In this document: positions 1 through 7,590 of the stretch, one piece after another
How the letters are laid out: every line of letters begins with the position of its first letter
Numbering within the stretch: the stretch's first letter is position 1
Source of the DNA: Olavius algarvensis associated proteobacterium Delta 3
GTDB lineage: Bacteria > Desulfobacterota > Desulfobacteria > Desulfobacterales > CAFBRK01
Length of the DNA stretch: 42,504 nucleotides
Assembly: GCA_903231505.1 (NCBI GenBank)
Contig: CAFBRK010000221.1
Location: 1-42,504, forward strand
Direction: 5' to 3'
Made by a program: the position numbers and the translations under genes
Notes under the pieces: generated by a model
What the model saw: only the letters and a program-made list of their open reading frames with translations
The model's database searches: none
Told to the model about the DNA's origin: nothing

Positions 1-84
1 TGAATCATGCTCCCATGTTGGTTGAAAGAGCATGCGTCATGGAGCTAAAGACGGCTCGATAAAACCGGTTCGGGCAACAGCCCG

Positions 85-1770
85 TCAAGGTTTGACCCCA
101 ATGTAGTGCAGATTGCTCCGGGCTTCGAAATAGTCCGGTTTGATGGACAGCGCTTTCTGGAAAGCGGCTGCCGCCTCGGCCGGTTTGCCCATATTGAACA
201 GCAGAACACCGAGATCGTTGTAGGCTTCCACAAATTCGGGGTTGATGCGGACGGCCTCCTGTAAATGATCCAGGGCCTGCCCTGAGTCCTCTAAACGAAC
301 ATAGATCTTGGCCAGGTTGTAATGGGCTTTGTCGAACGCCGGGTCCAAACGGAGGGCCGCCCGATAAAGTGCCACGGCATCGGGCCAGCGTTCCATGGCC
401 CCGGCGGCATGGGCCATGTTATAGAAAATATCCGCTCGATCCGGCCGGATTCGGCCCGCCTTTTGATATTCGTCGAACGCCTCCTGATATCGGCCTTGAG
501 ATTCCAGCACACTTCCCAGATTTACGTGAACCCGCCAGTTATCCGTGGTAACAGCGATGGCCCGTGAAAAGAGCGTTTCACTGGATGTCCAGAATTGAAG
601 CTGCTGGTGGGTCATGATGGAACTGCTGATCAGGAGGGCGACACCGCTCAGAGTCAGAAAAACCGTGGGAACCCGGTTGTCTGCCAGTGCGGACAATCCC
701 CAGGAAACCATGATAAAAAGGCCGATGCTCGGTATGTACATATACCGGTCCGCCATGGCCTGTCCCCCCACCTGAACCAGTCCGATCACGGGAATCAGCG
801 TGCCAAGATACCAGAACCACCCAACCGGCAGAAACGGCCGGTGTGCAGCGCGGTTGATCACCAGAACTGTCACTGCCACTAACAGGCCGATAGCCAGCAA
901 CAGCGCCGGAACGGGTACCTGACCGGTAAAGGGATAGAAAATGGCCAAATCTACGGGCCATATGGTTTTGAGAAGATAGGTTCCATAACTCATCAATGCG
1001 TTCACCAGTCGATCGCTCAACGGAATCGTCTCGAGCGATGCCACCGCCCCCCCTCCATGCTGCGCCGCTACTGTCACCACGGATGAAATCGCAGACATCG
1101 CAAAGAGCGGCATCTTTTCACCGACAAGCGTCCGAAGGGCTGACCTGACAGGCTGTTGATGGAATCTGTTTAACGGCCAGTAATCCAGGAGCAGCAGGGT
1201 AAACGGAAACGTCACCGCCATGGGTTTGGACATCAGGGCCAGTGCAAAAAACACGAGGATACTTCCATATCTCCGGATATCCGGCCGCCGTGTATATTGC
1301 AGGTAGGCACCTGTCGCCAACAACCAGAAAAATGTGCATAGCAGATCTTTCCGTTCGGCAATCCATGCCACCGATTCTACGTGAAGCGGATGGAGTCCGA
1401 AAAGGGCGGCGGCAAATGCGCTTCGCCATGTTGCCCCGGTCATCCGGTGCAGGAGGTCAAAGAGAAGAAGTGTATTCAGGAGATGAAGAAGAAGATTGAT
1501 TAGATGGTGAGCGCCCGGCTGGACACCGAACAATTCCACATCGACCATGTGGGACAGCCAGGTGATCGGATGCCAGTTGCTGGCTTTAAAGGTGGTGGCC
1601 GCCCACAGCAGGTTATCCGAGGACACGCCACTGAGTACGTGCGTATTTTCCGTTACATAGGTCGGGTCGTCGTACTGGACAAATTCGAAATCCGACACCG
1701 ACCAGTAAGTTAGTGCCACACTCAGCGCAAGGCCAAGGATGATGCCGAATCGGTACCAGCTCTGGTTCAC
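85..1770 (-). CDS. Polytopic membrane protein with C-terminal TPR repeats (TMTC/GT-C-like)
   Basis: This 561-aa protein has an N-terminal polytopic membrane region of about 400 residues and a C-terminal tail of about four tetratricopeptide repeats (roughly residues 410-555, each with the N-L-G/A/Y-P spacing). The membrane part carries the segment HPLHVESVAWIAERKDLL (near residues 127-144), which is characteristic of the bacterial relatives of TMTC/GT-C mannosyltransferases. Such proteins are thought to glycosylate or assemble extracytoplasmic products using polyprenyl-linked sugars, with the TPRs as a docking surface; no substrate can be read from the sequence. The start is GTG, chosen because GAGGAG lies about ten bases upstream. 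It is the first of four minus-strand genes, separated from prmA by a REP-like palindrome, so co-transcription is uncertain. The family assignment is good; enzymatic function is inference. Confidence 0.82.
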   Translation of the reverse strand: MNQSWYRFGIILGLALSVALTYWSVSDFEFVQYDDPTYVTENTHVLSGVSSDNLLWAATTFKASNWHPITWLSHMVDVELFGVQPGAHHLINLLLHLLNTLLLFDLLHRMTGATWRSAFAAALFGLHPLHVESVAWIAERKDLLCTFFWLLATGAYLQYTRRPDIRRYGSILVFFALALMSKPMAVTFPFTLLLLDYWPLNRFHQQPVRSALRTLVGEKMPLFAMSAISSVVTVAAQHGGGAVASLETIPLSDRLVNALMSYGTYLLKTIWPVDLAIFYPFTGQVPVPALLLAIGLLVAVTVLVINRAAHRPFLPVGWFWYLGTLIPVIGLVQVGGQAMADRYMYIPSIGLFIMVSWGLSALADNRVPTVFLTLSGVALLISSSIMTHQQLQFWTSSETLFSRAIAVTTDNWRVHVNLGSVLESQGRYQEAFDEYQKAGRIRPDRADIFYNMAHAAGAMERWPDAVALYRAALRLDPAFDKAHYNLAKIYVRLEDSGQALDHLQEAVRINPEFVEAYNDLGVLLFNMGKPAEAAAAFQKALSIKPDYFEARSNLHYIGVKP

Positions 1771-1837
1771 GTCGAAAGTCTCCTCAGAATGAACAAGGAA
1801 TAAATCTTATCAGGCATTTAATTGAATGGCCCCTTGT

Positions 1838-1919
1838 ACCCCCTCCCTGCCATCCCTCCCCCCAGGGGAGGGAAATATTTGACCTCCCCCTTGATGGGGG
1901 AGGATCGGTGGGGGTGACA
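1838..1919. repeat. REP-like palindromic element, family R1, copy 1
   Basis: A C-rich then G-rich segment folds on itself: CCTCCCCC-TTGAT-GGGGGAGG is the inner stem, and ACCCCCTCCC near the left end pairs with GGTGGGGGTGA at the right. The same layout recurs at 7446-7531 and 13800-13919, with more diverged relatives at 18448-18513 and 33169-33256. All copies are intergenic. Confidence 0.8.
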
Positions 1920-1995
1920 GAATCGTTTGTTTACCAAGCGATACTTTTGTTTATGAACCCAGAACAAATTCAAAAGAAAGAAAAAAGACACACGA

Positions 1996-2919
1996 TTAAT
2001 TATGTCGTTTGGCGACAATAGCCACCCACCCTTCTTTCTCTTGAATCTCGACAGGATTCATGCCAAACGCCTGTAATTCTTCGATGACCCTGGTTCGATT
2101 TTCTTCGGTGATCCCCGAAACGATCAGCGCTCCGCCGGATTTCAACACGTTGCCAATATTTTGAATCAATTTAAGAATCACGGGGGTTAGAATGTTGGCA
2201 GCAACAACATCGAAGTGTCCATCGGCTGCGTCGGTCAAATCTCCCTGGATGACCCGGAAACGATCCGGATCGATATGATTGACAGCAAGGTTTTTCCCGG
2301 CCACCTCGACGGCCACCGGATCATTATCGATCCCTATTCCTTCGGAAGCCCCCAGCTTGGCTGCTGCGATCAGCAGAATACCGGACCCGGTTCCGACATC
2401 GAGAAAACGGTCACCCGGCCGAATGTGACGTTCAATTCGGGCAAGACATAAGGACGAGGTAGGATGGGTCCCTGTCCCGAATGCCATACCCGGGTCAATT
2501 TCCAGAACGATATCTTCCGGACCGGGTTCAAACTCCCGCCAGGTTGGTTTCACCACGAGCCGCTCGGCAATCCGCTCCGGCCAGAAATATGCTTTCCATG
2601 ATTCGGACCAATCTTCCTCATCCACATGACTGTATTGAATGTTGTATTGAAACGATAGCCTCTGCTGATGGGCGCGAACCCCTTCATTGAGCTTTCGACA
2701 CCACTCGTCCGTTTGGTGGGTTACCGGGAAATAGCCTGTCACGGCACTGTCGGCCGCTTCTTTTGGGGCGTCATCGGCCCAATCGACATCATTCTCCTGT
2801 CGCGGGATCTCGATCACCACCCCCTGGATGCCGAATCCGTGGAATACTTCGGCAATCACATCGGCGGTTAACTCAGGTTCAGAATGTTGAAATTTGACTC
2901 TGGCAGATAAATATTTCAT
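1996..2919 (-). CDS. prmA: Ribosomal protein L11 methyltransferase
   Basis: A 307-aa SAM-dependent methyltransferase expected to trimethylate amino groups of ribosomal protein L11 in the cytoplasm. The C-terminal half holds the class I SAM-binding motif FLDVGTGSGILLIAAAKLGA, an acidic residue after beta2 (GIDNDPVAVE) and the post-motif DVVAANIL typical of PrmA. The N-terminal ~110 residues match the L11-recognition domain, including DWSESWKAYFWPERIAERLV. Length is normal for the family. ATG is used; an AGAGGA sits rather far upstream, so initiation strength is unclear. Stop lies next to an R1 palindrome that may act as a terminator. Confidence 0.95.
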   Translation of the reverse strand: MKYLSARVKFQHSEPELTADVIAEVFHGFGIQGVVIEIPRQENDVDWADDAPKEAADSAVTGYFPVTHQTDEWCRKLNEGVRAHQQRLSFQYNIQYSHVDEEDWSESWKAYFWPERIAERLVVKPTWREFEPGPEDIVLEIDPGMAFGTGTHPTSSLCLARIERHIRPGDRFLDVGTGSGILLIAAAKLGASEGIGIDNDPVAVEVAGKNLAVNHIDPDRFRVIQGDLTDAADGHFDVVAANILTPVILKLIQNIGNVLKSGGALIVSGITEENRTRVIEELQAFGMNPVEIQEKEGWVAIVAKRHN

Positions 2920-2997
2920 GGCCGTAGTGTCATATCCTCTGATGCGTCTTTAAAAACAGTCGGAGTAGAGGGTCCGAGGATCCAAGGATTCGAGGGT

Positions 2998-3078
2998 TCA
3001 AGGGGTTGTTCTGAAATTGTTTATCAAGGCCTTAAGCATTCTTTCAATCTCAGCTATTTCGATATGATACTCATTAGG
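2998..3078 (-). pseudogene. Possible C-terminal remnant of a four-helix-bundle protein
   Basis: On the minus strand the reading frame ending with TGA at 2998-3000 gives EYHIEIAEIERMLKALINNF followed by a short tail. This resembles the last helix of the TIGR02436 four-helix-bundle (23S rRNA intervening-sequence) proteins, compare the end of the intact gene at 27241-27588. Upstream the frame runs into a GC-rich palindrome, so nothing of the first three helices is left in frame. The match is by eye and short. Confidence 0.35.
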
Positions 3079-3147
3079 CGGGGGCAGTGCCCCGCCCTAC
3101 TTATTGACTGCCTCTGCCCTAATGTAGGGCCGGGCACCGTACCGGCC
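3077..3147. repeat. Palindromic element family R2, two adjacent copies
   Basis: GGCGGGGGCAGTGCCCCGCC (3077-3096) and GTAGGGCCGGGCACCGTACC (3124-3143, followed by GGCC) are palindromes of the pattern GTAGGGC(C/G)GG-NNN-CCGG. Relatives lie at 4911-4932, 5175-5198, 42139-42195, 42415-42438 and 42460-42482, always between genes. Confidence 0.7.
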
Positions 3148-3199
3148 GATGAAGATATGGAATAGAATATCTTCCTGACATCGCTAAAAGCCTTGTCCA

Positions 3200-3224
3200 A
3201 ATAAAATCGTGTAACGATTTTATT
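3200..3224. repeat. Perfect 11-bp AT-rich hairpin
   Basis: AATAAAATCGT, loop GTA, ACGATTTTATT. It is flanked by a wider inverted pair GACATCG (3177-3183) and CGATGTC (3233-3239). It resembles in composition the hairpin at 18584-18612. Confidence 0.6.
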
Positions 3225-3481
3225 AAACGCGACGATGTCGCTCATCGTGCAAAAGGCTCATCCGCCTTCAAGGTGACTTGTTTACCTGCCCTTTTGTGAC
3301 GGGAAACAATTCCTATCCCCGCTGCTCCGTTTAACAAGATTTCCGCTTGACTCAAACAGTCTGCAGAGATTTAGTTTAAAGAGGATTTTAGTATTTCACT
3401 CGACCCCTTGAACCCTTGAATCCTTGAATCCTTTTTGCATGCCTAAACACAAGGGAGAATATCAGACCCACAGATATCGGC

Positions 3482-4795
3482 TCAGTAGATACGTCGATGC
3501 ACTCTCTTGAATTTTTCTTTCGGTGGATTGAAATATCCGAATTTAAGATTCGGAAAGGCATCCCGGATACGATTCAAGGCATTTCGAACACCGATCGGAT
3601 CCCCGCCGGATGACACATTCTCCATCGTTATCCAATACTGCTGGGGATCATAATTGAGATTTCGCCACTGGATCATGTGAACCCGGTGCCTTGAAAGAAA
3701 CTCAATGAGCGCATCGATTTCTTCGGGTTGATCCGTGAAACCGGGGATGTTCAGGTAGTTGATGGACACAAACGCGCCGTGATCGACGGCTCGATCGATG
3801 CTTTCCAGGACATCTCCGAATCCGTACCCACTGGGACGGAAGTAGGCATTGTAGTGGTCTGCGCGAATGCTGTTGAGACTGACGCGGAGGCTGTCGAGGC
3901 CGGCATTTAACAATCTGGAAATGATCTCCGGACGGCTGGCATTGGTGTTCAGGTTTATGGTTCCCCGCCGGGTTTCCTGTCGAATTATCTTTATTGCCGG
4001 TTCAATCACATGGGCTGCCAGGAGAGGATCGCCTTCACAACCTTGCCCGAAACTGACAACACCCTGATCGACCGCTCTGAGATGAACGAGCGCGACCTGG
4101 GCAATTTCTTCGGCGGTTGGGGTAAATTCGATACGCTGCTGGCTGCACGGAATATCTGAATCGCTCTGCAGTGACAGGCAGCCAAGGCATCTAGCATTGC
4201 ATCGGGCAGAGGTCGGCAGCGGCGCTTCATACCGTTGGAGAAAAAAATTCTTTCCGGCCGGGCATCCATATATTAGGGCGCAGTTCTCGAGATGTTCCCG
4301 GAGCCGATTGCCAGGCAAATGAAGCCGCATCTCCTGTATTCCGCTCAGCACGCCATCATGGGGCATCAAACGCAGATCCTGACGTCGTTCCCACTCTACC
4401 CGGACCGCAGCGGAGCGGAATCCCCCCCGAGCCCAGCCGACGGCTCCGTACGAAAAGAGCGGGAGAGGAGAAGCATTTCCGGGTGCCTCGTACGCACAGA
4501 CATGGGTCGCCACATACCCTGGCGAATTGAACGCCGCCACCGGTGAAATCGGTTCGCCGGGAATGTATGGGTTCTCAGCAATGCATTCAAGCTGCTGATT
4601 TTCCAGGTTCAAGACGATTGGACGGCGATGAGGAAGCATCATCAGCTCGCCGCCGAAGGGAAGAGAAATGGTATCGGTTGTATTGAGCGGTGCCAACATC
4701 GGACCATCCGCTCCCACCGCTGCGTAACCGTCCAGATCGAAAATCTCTCCATCCGGATTTGCCACCACTGCTCTAATGAATTCTGAACGTGTCAT
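3482..4795 (-). CDS. Radical SAM protein with a non-standard N-terminal domain
   Basis: This 437-aa protein carries the radical SAM 4Fe-4S motif CNARCLGC (Cys199, Cys203, Cys206; CxxxCxxC). It is followed by SFGQGCEGDPLL, matching the GGE/SAM-binding region, and strand patterns typical of the partial TIM barrel (NLNTNAS, SLRVSLNS, VSINYLNIPGFT). The first ~190 residues are not a standard radical SAM extension: they look beta-rich and end in NCALIYGCPAGKNFF, with two further Cys (172 and 178) just before the barrel. There is no SPASM-type C-terminal Cys cluster. The substrate is unknown and no neighbouring peptide precursor was found. The start ATG at 4795 is followed by a plausible N-terminus, but the ribosome site is weak. 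Confidence 0.85.
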   Translation of the reverse strand: MTRSEFIRAVVANPDGEIFDLDGYAAVGADGPMLAPLNTTDTISLPFGGELMMLPHRRPIVLNLENQQLECIAENPYIPGEPISPVAAFNSPGYVATHVCAYEAPGNASPLPLFSYGAVGWARGGFRSAAVRVEWERRQDLRLMPHDGVLSGIQEMRLHLPGNRLREHLENCALIYGCPAGKNFFLQRYEAPLPTSARCNARCLGCLSLQSDSDIPCSQQRIEFTPTAEEIAQVALVHLRAVDQGVVSFGQGCEGDPLLAAHVIEPAIKIIRQETRRGTINLNTNASRPEIISRLLNAGLDSLRVSLNSIRADHYNAYFRPSGYGFGDVLESIDRAVDHGAFVSINYLNIPGFTDQPEEIDALIEFLSRHRVHMIQWRNLNYDPQQYWITMENVSSGGDPIGVRNALNRIRDAFPNLKFGYFNPPKEKFKRVHRRIY

Positions 4796-5268
4796 GTTTC
4801 AAGGTCCCAAGGAAATATGCGGAAAGAATGCTTGAAGGCTGGATAATTGTCAAACGGGCTAACCCTTCGACAAGCTCAGGGCATAAAAAGGGTATTCGTA
4901 AAAAAGGAATGGCCGGTACAGTGACCGGCCCTTAATGAAAACAAATGGATCCCGGATCGGGTCCGGAATGACAAAAATTGAAAATCACCATTATGTCCAA
5001 TTGTGACACAGCCTCCTCCGCCGGCATGACACGAGTAACACGTTGACCTTTAAAATATATGCGGAAAGCATGCTTGAAGGCAGGATGATTGTCAATCGGC
5101 CCGGTAGAATCTGAAAGAGTCACAGATTATTTAGACCACGAAGCGCGCGAAGAAGGGATTTTTAAAAAAATAATGGCCGGTACGGTGCCCGGCCCTACTA
5201 TAGGAACTACGACCCGACGGGCGGGCTGACGGGTGACGGGCAGACGGGCCAACCGGTAAACCTTTTTT
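4796..5268. other. Gene-free spacer with direct repeats and palindromes
   Basis: No convincing gene is present. A ~46-nt direct repeat occurs twice: 4813-4858 and 5053-5099, sharing GCGGAAAG(A/C)ATGCTTGAAGG and ATTGTCAA(A/T)CGG. R2 palindromes lie at 4911-4932 and 5175-5198. A string of GACGGGC-type words (5216-5262) abuts the end of the traB-like gene and recurs at 34004-34050. Confidence 0.65.
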
Positions 5269-6432
5269 TTAAAGCACTTTGAGCATCAACGGCAGGGCCA
5301 CCGCTGTGCCCACTATGCTGCCCAAATTGGTGAACACCACCACCAGAAGAATGCGGGTAACCTTGTTCTTCCAGAAGCCCTTTACAGAAGAGATGTCTTC
5401 GGAAAGGCTCTCGAAATCTTTTACCTTTGGCTTTCGGGACACCGCTTCGACGAGCCCCGACACCCAACCCGCCGCGATCATCGGATTCAGTGAGGTAAGA
5501 GGCGCTGCAAGGACGGAAGAGATTATGGTCAGCGGATGGCCAAGGGCAATTACCGCGCCGACACCCGCCAGCAGCCCGTTGGCCAGAATCCACAATCCGA
5601 GCATGTTCGATCCGGTCCGAACCCCTCCGGAAAAAAAACCATATGCCAGCAGGCCAAGAATGGCTGCCGGCAGCATCCATTTGAGGACTTTCCCCATGCC
5701 GGACGGCGGGGGCAGCGTTTCCAGCCGATTCATGTCGATCTGTTGGTCCCAGTGGTCCTGGATACCGGGGACATGACCTGCCCCGACGACGGCAACGATT
5801 GTGTTGCCGGGGGCGGACCTGATCTTCTCTGTGAGATAGAGGTCCCGTTCGTCGATCAGAATCTCCTTGAGCTGGGGAAGGGACTTTCCGACTTCCGCCA
5901 GGAGAGATTCCAGAATATCCTCCTGTTTCATTTTCTCGATGTCCTCTTCCTCGATCTCGTCGACGTCGCCAAGAGACATCAGAAGTTGAAACACGAGCTT
6001 CAGCTTTCCCCATAGCCCCATTGCCCGCCAGGTTCTCAGCAGGGTCACCCGAATATCACGGTCCGCCATTTCCACGTTGGCGCCGATGGCATCCGCCGAT
6101 TCAATGGCCTGAATCATTTCCTGGCCGGGACGGATATCGAACTTCTTGGCGATCCGCTTTTGAAATGACGCGAGGAGCAGGTTGGACAGGAGAAGCATCG
6201 CTTTTTTTTCTTTGATCACCCGGACGATATCCATGTTCTGCCAGTGATCCTGCTGTCGGATGGCCTGATATCTCGATTGGCAGAGTTCGACACACACCGT
6301 ATCGGGCTGCTCGTCCTGAATGACCTGCTCGACAAGTTGTACACTGTCTTTGGACACGTGCGCGGTGCCTACCAGGACGATCTTTTTGTCACCGGCGGCA
6401 AGCCGATGCACCATGTTGCTATTGCTTGTCAT
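5269..6432 (-). CDS. TraB/PrgY (GumN-like) family membrane protein
   Basis: A 387-aa TraB-family protein. Near the N-terminus is VLVGTAHVSKDS with the conserved GTAHVS, then VCVELCQSRY, and in the middle IVAVVGAGHVPGI; these two glycine-histidine motifs define the family, suspected to be a metalloprotease-like (EreA/ChaN/TIKI) fold. The last ~150 residues hold about four transmembrane segments. The founding members (enterococcal PrgY/TraB) shut down peptide pheromone; in Gram-negative bacteria the role is unknown. An acidic stretch with LGDVDEIEEEDIEKMKQED lies mid-protein. The TAA stop follows a word-repeat block, and no clear ribosome site was seen at the ATG. Confidence 0.88.
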   Translation of the reverse strand: MTSNSNMVHRLAAGDKKIVLVGTAHVSKDSVQLVEQVIQDEQPDTVCVELCQSRYQAIRQQDHWQNMDIVRVIKEKKAMLLLSNLLLASFQKRIAKKFDIRPGQEMIQAIESADAIGANVEMADRDIRVTLLRTWRAMGLWGKLKLVFQLLMSLGDVDEIEEEDIEKMKQEDILESLLAEVGKSLPQLKEILIDERDLYLTEKIRSAPGNTIVAVVGAGHVPGIQDHWDQQIDMNRLETLPPPSGMGKVLKWMLPAAILGLLAYGFFSGGVRTGSNMLGLWILANGLLAGVGAVIALGHPLTIISSVLAAPLTSLNPMIAAGWVSGLVEAVSRKPKVKDFESLSEDISSVKGFWKNKVTRILLVVVFTNLGSIVGTAVALPLMLKVL

Positions 6433-6504
6433 TTATATTACTTATCGTAACTTCTCGTCAGTTTAAACCAACGCCAATGTAGAACGGCATTCAAGGGTGT
6501 CAAT

Positions 6505-6568
6505 ATAAACGGGGAACTTTGATGACATATGATATCATAAACGGGAAACTTTGATGATGTATAATATC
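6505..6568 (+). repeat. Tandem 32-nt duplication covering the start of the AAA+ gene
   Basis: 6505-6536 and 6537-6568 are directly adjacent copies that differ at four positions, all transitions. Each begins ATAAACGGG and contains AACTTTGATGA. The second copy supplies the ribosome-site region and start codon of the AAA+ gene; the first offers a second, diverged start-like region. Confidence 0.85.
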
Positions 6569-7369
6569 GATTCCAAGACCGGCGGGCTCCTGATTGAAAA
6601 TGAACCTTATTATCTGAGTATCGGCAACGAGGTCAAGATATTTGAAGCCGCTTACGATGCCCGACTGCCCGTCATGCTGAAAGGGCCGACGGGATGCGGC
6701 AAAACCCGGTTCGTGGAATACATGGCCTATCGGTTCAAACGGCCCCTGATTACCGTAGCCTGTCATGAAGACCTGTTTGCCTCCGACCTGATCGGCCGCT
6801 ACTTGTTGAAGGACGAGGAAACGGTCTGGGTGGACGGACCATTGGCCCGGGCCGTTCGCAGCGGGGCCATTTGCTATCTGGATGAAGTTGTCGAAGCCCG
6901 AAAGGATACCACGGTGGTCATCCACCCGCTGACCGACAACCGGCGGACCCTTCCCATTGATAAAAAGGGAGAGACCCTGGTGGCCCATCCGAATTTCCTG
7001 CTGGTCATTTCCTACAACCCCGGCTACCAGTCGGTTCTAAAGGATCTCAAGCAAAGTACCCGACAACGATTTATATCCATCGATTTCAATTACCCGGACG
7101 AAGCCCCCGAGACGGAAATTGTCGCCTATGAAAGCGGCATAGAGCCAGAGACCGCCCGTCGGCTGGTCACGCTGGCCCAAAAAATCCGTAATATTCGGGA
7201 ATACGGGTTGATGGAAGGCGCCAGTACACGCCTGCTCATTTATGCGGCACAGCTCATAAACCGCGGGATTGATCCGGCAAACGCCTGTAACTCGGCGATC
7301 TGTCTGCCACTGACCGATGACACCAAACTGCAGGAGACGCTGGGGGAGTTGGTCGATGACCTTTTCTGA
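6554..7369 (+). CDS. MoxR-type AAA+ ATPase, CbbQ/NirQ/NorQ family
   Basis: A ~271-aa cytoplasmic AAA+ ATPase. It has Walker [10 protein letters not shown] (about residues 44-52), Walker [10 protein letters not shown], and sensor-1 [11 protein letters not shown]; the CbbQ/NirQ/NorQ/GvpN signature region around [20 protein letters not shown] is intact. Family members form hexamers and, with a VWA partner, remodel a client enzyme (Rubisco activation by CbbQO, metal insertion into NO reductase by NorQD). The VWA partner follows at 7591. No client enzyme is encoded here. The start could be TTG 6551, ATG 6554 or ATG 6557; ATG 6554 is preferred with GGGAA a few bases upstream. The start lies inside a 32-nt tandem duplication. 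Confidence 0.92.
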   Translation: MMYNIDSKTGGLLIENEPYYLSIGNEVKIFEAAYDARLPVMLKGPTGCGKTRFVEYMAYRFKRPLITVACHEDLFASDLIGRYLLKDEETVWVDGPLARAVRSGAICYLDEVVEARKDTTVVIHPLTDNRRTLPIDKKGETLVAHPNFLLVISYNPGYQSVLKDLKQSTRQRFISIDFNYPDEAPETEIVAYESGIEPETARRLVTLAQKIRNIREYGLMEGASTRLLIYAAQLINRGIDPANACNSAICLPLTDDTKLQETLGELVDDLF

Positions 7370-7445
7370 CTAGAAATTTCAAGGACTTTATAACCAGTGC
7401 TTTCCCAACGGAATCAGTAGATTACTTTCAACCATCATCATTAAC

Positions 7446-7531
7446 CACCCTCCCTGTCATCCCTCCCTCCGGGGGAGGGATATGAAGTCCTCCCCCTTGA
7501 GGGGGGAGGTGCGGTAGGGGTGACAAGATGT
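7446..7531. repeat. REP-like palindromic element, family R1, copy 2
   Basis: It has the R1 layout, with inner arms CCTCCCCC and GGGGGGAGG and outer arms ACCCTCCC and GGTAGGGGTGA. It sits in the 221-nt gap between the ATPase gene and its VWA partner, so it could attenuate the downstream gene or give a stoichiometry difference between the two. Confidence 0.75.
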
Positions 7532-7590
7532 GAGATTTCTAAATCCGAAATTATACTTAATAATATAAAGCCTCGAATGAGTCCAATTCC

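Larger units (their letters stand above)
2976..3432. repeat. Intergenic composite framed by inverted word repeats
   Basis: The left edge (2976-3008) and right edge (3402-3432) carry inverted copies of the same ~30-nt word string: GGATTCGAGGGTTCAAGGGG on the left, and CCCCTTGAACCCTTGAATCC on the right. Between them lie the decayed C-terminus of a four-helix-bundle gene (2998-3078), two GC-rich palindromes (3077-3100 and 3124-3147), an AT-rich hairpin (3200-3224) and an unidentified minus-strand fragment ending at 3242. The same framing by inverted word repeats surrounds the intact four-helix gene at 27241. Confidence 0.6.

Noticed and set aside
1..84. End of another gene at the window edge
   Set aside because: No open frame with recognisable content runs into the edge; too little sequence is available.
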